A DNA stretch of 64,000 nucleotides, taken from assembly GCF_037055355.1 (NCBI RefSeq), contig NZ_CP146350.1:1449001-1513000 (forward strand). The letters run 5' to 3'. This document shows, piece after piece, positions 54,261 through 62,984 of the stretch (position 1 is its first letter; each line of letters starts with the position of its first letter). The notes under the pieces are model-generated. The model was not told the origin of the DNA. It did not search any database and saw nothing but the letters and a program-made list of their open reading frames with translations. This DNA comes from Streptomyces sp. DG1A-41 (lineage in GTDB: Bacteria > Actinomycetota > Actinomycetes > Streptomycetales > Streptomycetaceae). The position numbers and the translations under genes were made by a program.

Positions 54261-54932
54261 GTTCTGATCACTGTGTGGGGAGCGTCTCCCGGAGCGGGCA
54301 AGTCGACGCTGTGTGCCGGGCTGTCCCAGCGGCTGGCCGATACGGGACTGCGGGTGGACCACTTCCGCGAGGAGGAGATCTTGACCCGACCGCAGTTCGC
54401 TGCGGTGGCCGAGGAGTTCAAGGCGACAGGCATGGTCGAGCTGGGGACACTGATCGCGGCAACTGCAAATCTTGTCGATGCGGTCGTGGCTAGCGGCGAT
54501 GACGTGGTGATCGCGGACGCGCTGATGCCGTTCGTGCCGACGCTGCTGGCCATGGGGCACGGTGAGGAGGCGATCGACACCTTCATGACTGACCTCACAG
54601 AGGTCCTCGCACAGGTCCGGCCGGTCATGGTCTTTCTCGATGGGGATGCCGAGTCCGGATTGTCCCGAGCCGCGACGAGGGAAGGCGAACAATGGCTCGA
54701 CTGGTATGTCGGGAAACTCGCAAGCTACGAGGTCTATCCTCCAGTGGCCGACCTGGCTTCGGCGGTGAAGTACCTACGGCGTGAGCGTGCAGTGACACTT
54801 GGCGCAGTTCGCCGGAAGGACTGGGGTCTCGTTGTGATCGAACAAGCTGACGAGTTGGCCCCGAGTGAGGTACTGCGGGTCACACAGCGGGGCCTGAGGC
54901 CATGGCTCGGAACGAACGTCACACGCGGATAG
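54255..54932 (+). CDS. P-loop kinase-like protein inside the IS-flanked unit
   Basis: The 225-aa protein begins at ATG 54255 (MTVLITVWGASPGAGKST), so the Walker A motif starts within the first 11 residues. Other features are an acidic patch DHFREEEILTRPQF, VASGDDVVIADALMPF, the Walker B-like VMVFLDGDAESGLSRAATRE, and EGEQWLDWYVGKLASYEVYP. It looks like a small-molecule kinase or nucleotidase of the P-loop class; the substrate cannot be told. No Shine-Dalgarno is seen; the start lies in a perfect palindrome, so a leaderless or structured mRNA is possible. It is flanked by repeats related to the IS701 ends. Confidence 0.8.
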   Translation: MTVLITVWGASPGAGKSTLCAGLSQRLADTGLRVDHFREEEILTRPQFAAVAEEFKATGMVELGTLIAATANLVDAVVASGDDVVIADALMPFVPTLLAMGHGEEAIDTFMTDLTEVLAQVRPVMVFLDGDAESGLSRAATREGEQWLDWYVGKLASYEVYPPVADLASAVKYLRRERAVTLGAVRRKDWGLVVIEQADELAPSEVLRVTQRGLRPWLGTNVTRG

Positions 54933-54977
54933 GGCGGGCCGGGCAATGCGCCTCGGGCAACCGATGCCACGACCTTG

Positions 54978-54995
54978 ACGATCTACGGCTGGAGT
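54978..54995. repeat. Right 18-bp inverted repeat of the IS/kinase unit
   Basis: acgatctacggctggagt is the exact complement of 53651-53668. It ends 2 nt before the stop codon (54998-55000) of the next minus-strand gene. Imperfect CTAA (53646-53649) and CTAG (54998-55001) flank the two outer ends and could be a decayed target duplication. Confidence 0.85.
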
Positions 54996-54997
54996 TA

Positions 54998-55540
54998 CTA
55001 GGCGGCCCGGTCCGCCAGGGCCGCCGGAGGCTCGTCGTCCATTTCGAAGGCCATGGGGAACGGGGCGTGGCCCGCCAGGCGGAACCAGCGGACCTTGCGG
55101 TGCCGGCGCAGGGCTCGGGCGGCGCGTACGGCGTCGTTGTGGAAGCGGCGGGCCATCGGGACGCGCCGCACCGCCTGCGCGAGTTCCTCGGCTGCCTCCT
55201 CGCCGCCGGGCGCCTCCCGCACCGCCTCCACCTGCTGGACCTCCCCGAAGACGGCCCGCAAGGCCTGGCTCAGCTCGCTCTCGGCGACCTCCCGCTGCTC
55301 CTCCTCCGCCTGACGGGCGGCGTGAGCGGCCTCGTAGAGGACGATCGAGGCGGCCGGATCCAGGACCCCCGACGTCGCCAGTTCCTGCGCGACCGAGGCC
55401 CGGCGCAGCAGCTGCGCGTCCAGGGCGGCGCGGGCGGCGTCGATCCGGGCGTGCAGACGGTCGAGACGGCCGGCGGTCCAGCTCAGATAGAGCCCGACCG
55501 CGACCAGGGCCACGGCGATCCAGATGAGAGTGGTGGTCAC
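54998..55540 (-). CDS. Single-pass membrane protein of unknown function
   Basis: The 180-aa protein (GTG 55540; TTG 55549 also possible) has an N-terminal membrane helix (TTTLIWIAVALVAVGLYLSW), then a long helical, probably coiled-coil region (RLDRLHARIDAARAALDAQL; EAAHAARQAEEEQREVAESE) and a basic segment AVRAARALRRHRKVRWFRLA. The arrangement recalls LemA-type proteins but I cannot confirm that. It lies upstream of pimA with 243 nt between. Confidence 0.8.
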   Translation of the reverse strand: MTTTLIWIAVALVAVGLYLSWTAGRLDRLHARIDAARAALDAQLLRRASVAQELATSGVLDPAASIVLYEAAHAARQAEEEQREVAESELSQALRAVFGEVQQVEAVREAPGGEEAAEELAQAVRRVPMARRFHNDAVRAARALRRHRKVRWFRLAGHAPFPMAFEMDDEPPAALADRAA

Positions 55541-55783
55541 GGGCGGCAAGGCTAGCGGCCCGGCCGGACCGTCGGTTCACCCCGCCCTGCCCGGCCCTCC
55601 TGGATCAGGGAGGGCCTGCCCTGCCCGCGGTCATCAGTCCGGTCGTCCGGCACAGGAAGCACCGTGGCGTGGGGTCCATGCCGCCGGACAGATCCGTCTG
55701 CGTGATCGATCAGCGCCGCACCGGCGCACGCACCGGCCGCACCGCCCTTCGGCATGGCCTGAAATGAACCTGCCGCCACGGCG

Positions 55784-56947
55784 TCAGTCCCGGGCGAACC
55801 CCAGCCTGGCCCGCAACCCCGTCGTCCGCTCGTCCTCCGCCACCGCCGCCGCGCCCGCCGTCACCGTCTCGTAGACGGACAGGATGTCCGCGCCGACGGT
55901 CGACCAGTCGAAACGCCGCACGTGGACGCTGCCCCGCTCGCGCAGTTCCGCGCGCCGGGCCGGGTCGTCCAGCAGGCGTACGGCCGCGTCGGCCAGGGCG
56001 TCGGCGTCCTCGTTGGGGAACAGTTCGCCGGCCTCTCCCCGGTCCAGGACCTGGGCGAAGGCGTCCAGGTCGGAGGCGAGGACGGGGGCTCCGGCGGACA
56101 TGGCCTCGACCAGGATGATCCCGAAGCTCTCGCCGCCGGTGTTGGGCGCGACGTACAGGTCGACGCTGCGCAGGAAGCGGGCCTTGTCCTCGTCGCTGAC
56201 CATGCCGAGGAACTCGACGCGGGGGCGCAGCTCGGCGGGCAGTGTCTCCACCGCCTCCTCCTCGTCACCGCGCCCGGCGACCAGCAGCCGGGTCTGCGGG
56301 CGGGCGGCGAGGATCTTCGGCAGGGCCTTCATCAGCACCGGCAGGCCCTTGCGGGGCTCGTCGATGCGCCCTATGAAGCCGATGGTGTCACCCTGCCACT
56401 CGGCCTTGGGCTCGGCCTTGGCGAAGAAGTCGACGTCGACGCCGTTGGGGATCACCACCGCGTCCCCGCCGAGGTGCTCCACCAGCGTGCGGCGGGCGTA
56501 CTCGCTCACCGCGATCCGCGCGCTGATCTTCTCCAGGGCGGCCTGGAGGATGGAGTACGCGGCGATCATGGCGCGGGAGCGCGGGTTGGACGTGTGGAAC
56601 GTGGCGACGATCGGCCCCTGGGCCGCCCAGCAGGTCAGCAGGCCCAACGAGGGCGAGGTCGGCTCGTGGATGTGGATCACGTCGAACGCGCCGTCGTGCA
56701 GCCAGCGGCGCACCCGGGCGGCGCTCAGGAAGCCGAAGTTGAGCCGGGCCACTGAGCCGTTGTACGGCACCGGCACCGCACGCCCGGCGGAGACGACGTA
56801 CGGCGGCAGGGGCGTGTCGTCGTCCGCCGGGGCGAGCACGGACACCTCGTGACCGAGGCGGAGGAAGTACTCGGCCAGGTCCCGGATGTGGAACTGGACC
56901 CCGCCCGGTACGTCCCAGGAGTACGGGCAGACGATGCCGATCCTCAC
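55784..56947 (-). CDS. pimA: Phosphatidylinositol alpha-mannosyltransferase PimA
   Basis: PimA adds the first mannose from GDP-mannose to phosphatidylinositol on the inner face of the membrane. The 387-aa GT4 enzyme has the N-domain RIGIVCPYSWDVPGGVQFHI and IHIHEPTSPSLGLL. The C-domain has GFIGRIDEPRKGLPVLMKAL and the EX7E motif in NTGGESFGIILVEAMSAG. GTG 56947 overlaps the acyltransferase stop (GTGA). The 243 nt downstream (55541-55783) hold no convincing gene. Confidence 0.95.
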   Translation of the reverse strand: MRIGIVCPYSWDVPGGVQFHIRDLAEYFLRLGHEVSVLAPADDDTPLPPYVVSAGRAVPVPYNGSVARLNFGFLSAARVRRWLHDGAFDVIHIHEPTSPSLGLLTCWAAQGPIVATFHTSNPRSRAMIAAYSILQAALEKISARIAVSEYARRTLVEHLGGDAVVIPNGVDVDFFAKAEPKAEWQGDTIGFIGRIDEPRKGLPVLMKALPKILAARPQTRLLVAGRGDEEEAVETLPAELRPRVEFLGMVSDEDKARFLRSVDLYVAPNTGGESFGIILVEAMSAGAPVLASDLDAFAQVLDRGEAGELFPNEDADALADAAVRLLDDPARRAELRERGSVHVRRFDWSTVGADILSVYETVTAGAAAVAEDERTTGLRARLGFARD

Positions 56948-57852
56948 GAGGTCCCCGTCGCAGGGTCGAGGTCCGCGAGCCACAAGCGCTGAAGCATGTG
57001 CCAGTCCTCCGGATGCTCGGCGATCCCCGTGGCGAAGGCGTCGGCCAGCGCCTGTGTCATGACAGACGTCTTCTCGGCGCGCGTGCCTGACTCGGGCACC
57101 TCGACGGGCGGGTGCACGCGGCCCCGCATCACGGGCGAGTCGTCGTACCAGAGGGTGACGGGGAGCAGCAGGGCGCCCGTCTGCTGGGCGAGCAGGGCCG
57201 GTCCGGCCGGCATCCGGGCCGTGTCTTTGAAGAAGTCGACCTCGACGCCGGAGGCCGACAGGTCACGGTCGGCGACCAGGCAGACCAGGCCGCCGTCGCG
57301 CAGCCGCCGGGCCAGGGTGCCGAAGGCGGTGCCGCCGCTGTGCGGCAGGACCTCCATGCCGAGGCCCTCGCGGTAGGCGACGAACCGGTCGTACAGCGTC
57401 TCGGGCTTCAGGCGCTCGGCGACCGTCGTGAACGGGATGCCCAGTTTGGTGGTGGCCCAGGCGCCGGCGAGGTCCCAGTTGGCCAGGTGGGGCAGGGCGA
57501 GGACGACGCCCTTGCCCGCGGCCATGCCCTCGGTCAGGTAGTGCAGGTCCTTGACGTCGACGCCCGCCCTGATGCGCTCGGGGCTCCAGGCGGGCAGCCG
57601 GAACGACTCCATCCAGTAGCGCAGGTACGACCGCATGCCCGCGCGCGAGAGCTCGGCGAGGCGCTCGGGGCTCGCACCGGGCACCACGCGCGCGTAATTG
57701 CTCTCCAGCCGCTGTACGCCCTTGCCACGCTGCTTCCAGGCGAGGTCGGCGATGGTGTGCCCGAGCCGTACGGCGACCGGCTCGGGGAGCTTCTTGACCG
57801 TGCTCCAGCCGAGGCCGTACAGCGCGTCCGTCAGCCGGTCCTGTGCGCTCAC
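56944..57852 (-). CDS. Phosphatidylinositol mannoside acyltransferase (lipid A acyltransferase family)
   Basis: The 302-aa enzyme probably acylates the 6-position of the PIM mannose (PatA-like), using the HtrB/LpxL fold. The catalytic HX4D motif is in LALPHLANWDLAGA near residue 130, followed by the LVCLVADRDLSASGVEVDFF segment. GTG 57852 overlaps the pgsA stop, and its stop overlaps pimA, giving a three-gene operon for PIM synthesis. Confidence 0.93.
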   Translation of the reverse strand: MSAQDRLTDALYGLGWSTVKKLPEPVAVRLGHTIADLAWKQRGKGVQRLESNYARVVPGASPERLAELSRAGMRSYLRYWMESFRLPAWSPERIRAGVDVKDLHYLTEGMAAGKGVVLALPHLANWDLAGAWATTKLGIPFTTVAERLKPETLYDRFVAYREGLGMEVLPHSGGTAFGTLARRLRDGGLVCLVADRDLSASGVEVDFFKDTARMPAGPALLAQQTGALLLPVTLWYDDSPVMRGRVHPPVEVPESGTRAEKTSVMTQALADAFATGIAEHPEDWHMLQRLWLADLDPATGTS

Positions 57853-58550
57853 GTGGACGCCTCGCTCCCGTGAGAGGCGTTCTCCTGCTCGCCACCATTG
57901 TCGTCCTGCGCGGCGGCCGCGGCCTCTGCCTCCGCGGACTCCCGGCGGACCGTGACGACCCGCTGGATCAGCGTGACGAGGCTGCCCAAGGCGACGATCC
58001 ACAGGGCGATGGGCAGCAGGTACTGGATGCCCGGGACACCGAACGCGTGCAGGCCCGCGAGACCGGCCGCGACCAGGGAGATCACCAGCCGCTCGGCCCG
58101 CTCGACCAGCCCGTTGACGGCGACCGGCAGGCCGATCGACTCGCCGCGTGCCTTGGTGTACGACACCACCTGGCCGCTGGCCAGGCAGAAGATCGAGACC
58201 GCGCACAGGACGAGGTCGTCGCCCCCGCCGGCGTACCAGAGGATGAAGCCGCCGAAGATCGCGCCGTCGGCGACCCGGTCGAGCGTGGAGTCCAGGAAGG
58301 CGCCCCAGCGGCTCGAACGGCCGAGCTGGCGGGCCATGTTGCCATCGACCAGGTCGGAGAACACGAACAGCGTGATCACGACCGTGCCCCAGAAGAACTC
58401 GCCCCTGGGATAGAAGACCAGCGCGCCCGCGACCACACCGGCCGTTCCGATGAGCGTGACGGTGTCGGGGCTGACGCCCCGCCGGATCAGAAACGCGGCG
58501 AACGGTGTGAGAACACGCGTGAAGAATGCACGCGCGTACTTGTTCAGCAT
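57849..58550 (-). CDS. pgsA: Phosphatidylinositol phosphate synthase (CDP-alcohol phosphatidyltransferase)
   Basis: In actinobacteria this enzyme joins CDP-diacylglycerol with inositol 1-phosphate, supplying the PIM pathway. The CDP-OH motif D-G-x2-A-R-x8-G-x3-D-x3-D is intact in LVDGNMARQLGRSSRWG plus AFLDSTLD. About six membrane segments are present. ATG 58550 (MLNKYARAFFTRV) has GGGAAGG upstream; an in-frame ATG at 58607 is less likely. The Asp/Glu/Ala-rich tail is not conserved. Confidence 0.94.
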   Translation of the reverse strand: MLNKYARAFFTRVLTPFAAFLIRRGVSPDTVTLIGTAGVVAGALVFYPRGEFFWGTVVITLFVFSDLVDGNMARQLGRSSRWGAFLDSTLDRVADGAIFGGFILWYAGGGDDLVLCAVSIFCLASGQVVSYTKARGESIGLPVAVNGLVERAERLVISLVAAGLAGLHAFGVPGIQYLLPIALWIVALGSLVTLIQRVVTVRRESAEAEAAAAAQDDNGGEQENASHGSEAST

Positions 58551-58822
58551 GGCCTTCCCGAGGTTCGGTGTCGCCGTCTGGCCCCTGCTGGCCACCGGCT
58601 GGCCCATCGTAGCCACGCGCGCGTGCGGGCGACGGGCGGGACCCGAGGCCCGTGTCACGGCGCACCGGCGCGCGGGACGGGGCGCGATCACGTCCTTCGT
58701 ATGGACGCACCATGACGGGAGTGGAAAGCTCGAATAACCGCGGGCGTCGCCGGAGCCGCACCGCACGCGGATCCCGCGTGTCCGCGCCCACAGTGACCTC
58801 ACCGTGCACGGGAGGCAGGATC
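58551..58822. other. Divergent region between pgsA and the EF-G-like gene
   Basis: These 272 nt contain no supported gene and should hold both divergent promoters. No convincing promoter elements were identified. The ribosome site of the EF-G-like gene, GGGAGG, lies at 58810-58815. Confidence 0.5.
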
Positions 58823-61021
58823 ATGGGCGACAAGGCACAGACACACCCTGGGGCCGCCGGCAGGGCACAGGCGGCCGACCACCCCCAGTCCGTACGGAAT
58901 GTGGTGCTGGTCGGCCACTCCGGATCGGGCAAGACCACGTTGGTGGAAGCCCTCGCGCTCACGGCGGGGGCAGTCAACCGGGCGGGCCGCGTGGAGGACG
59001 GCGGCACCGTCTCCGACTACGACGACATCGAGCACCGGCAGCAGCGCTCGGTGCAGCTCTCCCTGGTACCCGTCGAGTGGGACGGCATCAAGGTCAATCT
59101 CCTCGACACCCCCGGATACGCCGACTTCGTCGGTGAGCTCAGGGCCGGTCTGCGCGCGGCGGACGCGGCCCTCTTCGTCGTCTCGGCCTCGGACGGCGTG
59201 GACGGCTCGACCCGCATGGTGTGGGAGGAGTGCGCGGCCGTGGGCATGCCACGGGCCATCGTCGTCACGCACCTGGAGGCGGCGCGCGCCGACTTCGAGG
59301 AGATGACCCGGATCTGCGCGGAGGCCTTCGGCGCGGACGACCCCGACGCGGTCCTGCCGCTCTACCTGCCGCTGCACGGCCCGCAGGCGCCGGACGGGCA
59401 CGCTCCCGTGACCGGCCTGATCGGGCTGCTGTCGCAGAAGCTGTTCGACTACTCGACCGGCGAGCGCAAGGAGTCGGAGCCGGGCGAGGACCAGCTGCCG
59501 CTGATCGAGGAGGCCCGCAACCGGCTGATCGAGGGGATCATCTCGGAGAGCGAGGACGAGACCCTCATGGACCGCTACCTCGGCGGGGAACCGGTCGAAG
59601 TCAAGACCCTGATCGAGGACCTGGAGCGGGCCGTCGCACGCGGTGTCTTCTTCCCCGTCCTGGCCGCCGCCCCCGCGGCCGAGGGCTCCCGGCAGGGGCT
59701 CGGCACGGTGGAGCTGCTGGAGCTGATCACCCGGGGCTTCCCGACACCGCTGGAGCACGAGACGGTGCGGGTGACGACGATCGACGGCAAGCCGCGCGAG
59801 CTCGAGCCGTGCGACCCGGACGCGCCGCTGGTCGCGGAGGTCGTGAAGACCTCCTCCGACCCGTACGTCGGCCGGCTGTCGCTGATCCGCGTGTTCTCCG
59901 GCACTCTGCGCGCCGACCAGACGGTCCACGTCTCGGGGCACGGCCTGGCCGACCGCGGGCACGAGGACCACGACGTCGACGAGCGGATAGGCGCCCTGTC
60001 CACGCCGTTCGGCAAACAGCAGCGCCCGGTGTCGCACGTCATCGCGGGCGACCTGGCGTGCGTGGCCAAGCTCAGCCGCGCCGAGACCGGGGACACCCTG
60101 TCCGCCAAGGACGACCCGCTGCTCATGGAGCCGTGGCAGATGCCCGACCCATTGCTGCCGCTGGCCATCCAGGCGCACAGCAAGCCGGACGAGGACAAGC
60201 TCTCGCAGGGCCTGGCCAGGCTGGTCGCCGAGGACCCGACCATGCGGCTCGAACAGAACCAGGACACCCACCAGGTGGTCCTGTGGTGCCTGGGCGAGGC
60301 ACACGCGGACGTCGCCCTGGAGCGGCTGCGCAGCCGCTACGGCGTCCAGGTCGACGTCGTGCCGCACAAGGTGTCCCTGCGCGAGACGTTCGCGACCAAG
60401 GCGGCCGGGCGCGGTCGGCACGTCAAACAGTCCGGCGGGCACGGGCAGTTCGCCATCTGCGAGATCGAGGTGGAGCCGCTGCCGGGGGGCTCGGGCATCG
60501 AGTTCGTGGACAAGGTCGTCGGCGGCGCGGTGCCCCGGCAGTTCATCCCGTCGGTGGAGAAGGGCGTACGGGCCCAGGCCGCCAAGGGTGTCGCCGCCGG
60601 GTATCCGCTCATCGACGTACGCGTGACCCTGCTGGACGGCAAGGCGCACTCGGTGGACTCCTCCGACGCCGCGTTCCAGACGGCCGGCGCGCTCGCGCTG
60701 CGGGAGGCCGCGGCCGACGCGAGGATCCATCTGCTGGAGCCGGTGGCCGAGGTGTCGGTGCTGACCGGCGACGACTTCGTGGGCGCCGTGATGAGCGACC
60801 TGTCGGGGCGGCGCGGCCGGGTGCTCGGCACCGAGCAGACGCCCGGCGGGCGCACCCTGATCCGGGCCGAAGTGCCGGAGATCGAGATCGGCCGCTACGC
60901 GATCGACCTGCGGTCGATGACGCACGGCACGGCACGCTTCGGCCGCCGGTACGCGCGGCACGAGCCGATGCCGCAGCAGGTCGCGGACCGGATCCGTGAA
61001 GAGGAGCGCAAGGCCTCCTAG
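58823..61021 (+). CDS. Elongation factor G-like protein (EF-G2) with non-canonical GTPase motifs
   Basis: The 732-aa protein has the five-domain architecture of EF-G. G1 reads LVGHSGSGKTTLVEAL and G3 LLDTPGYADF, both usable, but the G2 region reads HRQQRSVQLS where EF-G has the RGITI threonine, and G4 reads VVTHLEAARADF where EF-G has NKMD. Domain IV (VDVVPHKVSLRETFATKA) and domain V are present. It resembles mycobacterial EF-G2, reported to bind GTP but lack ribosome-dependent GTPase. ATG 58823 follows GGGAGG. The role in translation is unclear; the main fusA is not in this window. Confidence 0.9.
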   Translation: MGDKAQTHPGAAGRAQAADHPQSVRNVVLVGHSGSGKTTLVEALALTAGAVNRAGRVEDGGTVSDYDDIEHRQQRSVQLSLVPVEWDGIKVNLLDTPGYADFVGELRAGLRAADAALFVVSASDGVDGSTRMVWEECAAVGMPRAIVVTHLEAARADFEEMTRICAEAFGADDPDAVLPLYLPLHGPQAPDGHAPVTGLIGLLSQKLFDYSTGERKESEPGEDQLPLIEEARNRLIEGIISESEDETLMDRYLGGEPVEVKTLIEDLERAVARGVFFPVLAAAPAAEGSRQGLGTVELLELITRGFPTPLEHETVRVTTIDGKPRELEPCDPDAPLVAEVVKTSSDPYVGRLSLIRVFSGTLRADQTVHVSGHGLADRGHEDHDVDERIGALSTPFGKQQRPVSHVIAGDLACVAKLSRAETGDTLSAKDDPLLMEPWQMPDPLLPLAIQAHSKPDEDKLSQGLARLVAEDPTMRLEQNQDTHQVVLWCLGEAHADVALERLRSRYGVQVDVVPHKVSLRETFATKAAGRGRHVKQSGGHGQFAICEIEVEPLPGGSGIEFVDKVVGGAVPRQFIPSVEKGVRAQAAKGVAAGYPLIDVRVTLLDGKAHSVDSSDAAFQTAGALALREAAADARIHLLEPVAEVSVLTGDDFVGAVMSDLSGRRGRVLGTEQTPGGRTLIRAEVPEIEIGRYAIDLRSMTHGTARFGRRYARHEPMPQQVADRIREEERKAS

Positions 61022-61070
61022 TTGGGGCCCAAGGGGGCCAAGTGACCCTCGTGAGGTTTCCTTGCGCGCA

Positions 61071-61097
61071 GGCGGGCGGTTCCAGGGACCGCCCGCC
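61071..61097 (+). terminator. Terminator of the EF-G-like gene
   Basis: ggcgggcggt (61071-61080) pairs with accgcccgcc (61088-61097) around a 7-nt loop, 50 nt after the stop codon. Confidence 0.75.
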
Positions 61098-61193
61098 GAC
61101 GGATGTCGGTGCCTGCGGATACGCTGATGACCTGATCAACAGGTGTGCGGAGCGCGGAAGTCGGGAAGGCCGCTTGATGCGGAAGCGGCGGCG

Positions 61194-62861
61194 ATGGGGG
61201 CGGCAGTGACGGACGGATTTGACTTCAGCCCAGGGGCCCAGGTGCCTCTGGCGGGTTCGGCTGGTCAGACGGCGGCGACCTACGGGCTGGCCGCGGCGGC
61301 CTACCGGGACGACGAGGTCACCAAGATCCTCAGCGCCGACAACGAGTGGCATCAGTCGAAGGTGACCCCACCGCGCTCCTGGGCGAAGATCTTCCGCCCC
61401 AATTTCGGCGAGGCGTTCTCCCGCGCCGTCATCGATCGCATGCTCGGCGCCGGGCGCAAGCCGGTCATCCAGTCCTTCGGCATCGAGCCCCAGGTCGTCG
61501 TGGAGCACTGCCTGGCGGCCCACCGCATCCGCCGCGACCGCGACAACCGGCTCTCGGCGATCACGGTGATCTGCGGAGTGCTCTTCCTGCCGGGCTTCCT
61601 CATGTGGCTGCTGGTGTTCACCCTGCGCACCACCATGGCCAAGCGCGAGGACAAGCGCGCCGGCGCCCTCGCCACGACCCTGCTGGTGGCGGTGGCCGCG
61701 CTCGCCGTGCTGTTCCTGATCCGCACGCCGTTCACGGGCTTCTGGGCCTGGTACGGGCGGGCGGCGATCATCATGCCGGTCATCGGCTGGTTCTGGGCCA
61801 AGTACATCTGCGAGCGGACGGCCCTCGACCTGCGGGAGCGCTGGTCGAGCATGCTGGCGGGCGGCGGCGTGGGCGCCAAGATCCCCGAGGCTGTTCCGGG
61901 CAACCCCGGCGACGCGGCCGAGCAGATCCGCAAGGAGCTGGCGCGCCTGAGCGCCGAGCAGCGGTCCAACTCGGTCTTCTACGCCGGGCCCAAGGGCATA
62001 CTCGGCATGGGCACGCGGTGGGGCAGCTGGCAGCTGGCCGAGGAACTGGTGTCCGCCGAGCCGGGCAAGGACTTCCACCCCTTCCGCAGCTGGGACGTCA
62101 TCGTGGCGATCCAGGGCGGCCTGGGCATGCTGGAGCGCACGTCCATCAACACCGGCGGCTTCCCCAAGCCGTCCATCACGCACTGGATCGTCACACCGGT
62201 CGGCGAGAAGGCGACGGAGGTGTCCCGGCCGAGCGGTACGGACGTCGACGCGTACACGGTCCGGACGCACGCCATACAGGACATCTGCAACAAGCAGCAG
62301 TTCGGCAGCGGCGACCGGCACTACCTCGGCGTGCAGTGGACCCTCTGGGACGGCCATCTGGTGATCACGATGCTGATCACGGTGACAGTGCTGCACGACA
62401 CCCTGCGCATCGAGGTCACCGGGCACGCGCTGGGGCCGGTCAACTCCCTGTTCAACGAGAAGCCCGCGGCCAAGGAGAAGTCGGTGCAGAAGGCTCTCCG
62501 GTTCTGGGAGACCCGCACCGTGAAGCTGCCCCTGATCGACGCCGACGAGGTGGTACGGCTGGCCGCGCGCGCCCCGCTGACCTGGTATCCGCCGCTGCTG
62601 AACTGGCTCGGCGGCACCCTGACGCTTCCTGAGCCGTTCGGTCTGCGGCACGCGTGGGCGGACCAGCCGTGGCGGCATCGGTTCATGGCGGACGATGCGC
62701 TTCGGGCTGCGACGCCCGTGCTTCGTGTGGTGCATGCGGCGGCGTTGAAGGTGCTGCGGGAGAACGGGGTGGACGTGGAGAAGTTCGGGTCGCGGTCGGC
62801 GGCGCTCAGTGGGGCGGTGCAGGAGGCTTCGCCGAAGAAGGCGGATGTGTACGACGCCTAG
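61194..62861 (+). CDS. Large membrane protein of unknown function
   Basis: The 555-aa protein is conserved in Streptomyces at this place as far as I recall, but I cannot assign a function. Residues 1-115 are soluble. Three membrane segments follow: about 121-145 (ITVICGVLFLPGFLMWLLVF), 160-180 (LATTLLVAVAALAVLFLI) and 190-208 (AAIIMPVIGWFWAKYI). A long soluble C-terminal part then has RSWDVIVAIQGGLGMLERTS and LHDTLRIEVTGHALGP. ATG 61194 is used; GTG 61206 (VTDGFDF), preceded by GGGGGC, is a real alternative. Confidence 0.85.
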   Translation: MGAAVTDGFDFSPGAQVPLAGSAGQTAATYGLAAAAYRDDEVTKILSADNEWHQSKVTPPRSWAKIFRPNFGEAFSRAVIDRMLGAGRKPVIQSFGIEPQVVVEHCLAAHRIRRDRDNRLSAITVICGVLFLPGFLMWLLVFTLRTTMAKREDKRAGALATTLLVAVAALAVLFLIRTPFTGFWAWYGRAAIIMPVIGWFWAKYICERTALDLRERWSSMLAGGGVGAKIPEAVPGNPGDAAEQIRKELARLSAEQRSNSVFYAGPKGILGMGTRWGSWQLAEELVSAEPGKDFHPFRSWDVIVAIQGGLGMLERTSINTGGFPKPSITHWIVTPVGEKATEVSRPSGTDVDAYTVRTHAIQDICNKQQFGSGDRHYLGVQWTLWDGHLVITMLITVTVLHDTLRIEVTGHALGPVNSLFNEKPAAKEKSVQKALRFWETRTVKLPLIDADEVVRLAARAPLTWYPPLLNWLGGTLTLPEPFGLRHAWADQPWRHRFMADDALRAATPVLRVVHAAALKVLRENGVDVEKFGSRSAALSGAVQEASPKKADVYDA

Positions 62862-62883
62862 CTTTGAAGTGCCCTGGGTTGCG

Positions 62884-62951
62884 GCTGGGGCGGGGTGGGC
62901 GCGCAACTCGGCGCTGCGAGGTACCGCCTGCGCCCACCCTGCCGCCCCCAG
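62884..62951. terminator. Large palindrome between convergent genes (dispersed repeat copy 2)
   Basis: gctgggg-cgg-ggtgggcgc (62884-62902) pairs with gcgcccaccctgccgccccc (62930 on) through 62951, with small bulges. It lies between convergent stops at 62861 and 62985. Its right arm and flank (ctgcgcccacc and ccccagcggcacgac, through about 62970) match the repeat at 19081-19151. Confidence 0.7.
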
Positions 62952-62984
62952 CGGCACGACTGCCCGCGGGCCAGGCGCCGCAGG

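Noticed and set aside
55552..55779. A 75-codon minus-strand frame between pimA and the membrane protein gene
   Set aside because: It has a GTG start without a ribosome site, no recognisable domain and no conserved neighbour logic. It is more likely chance in GC-rich DNA.
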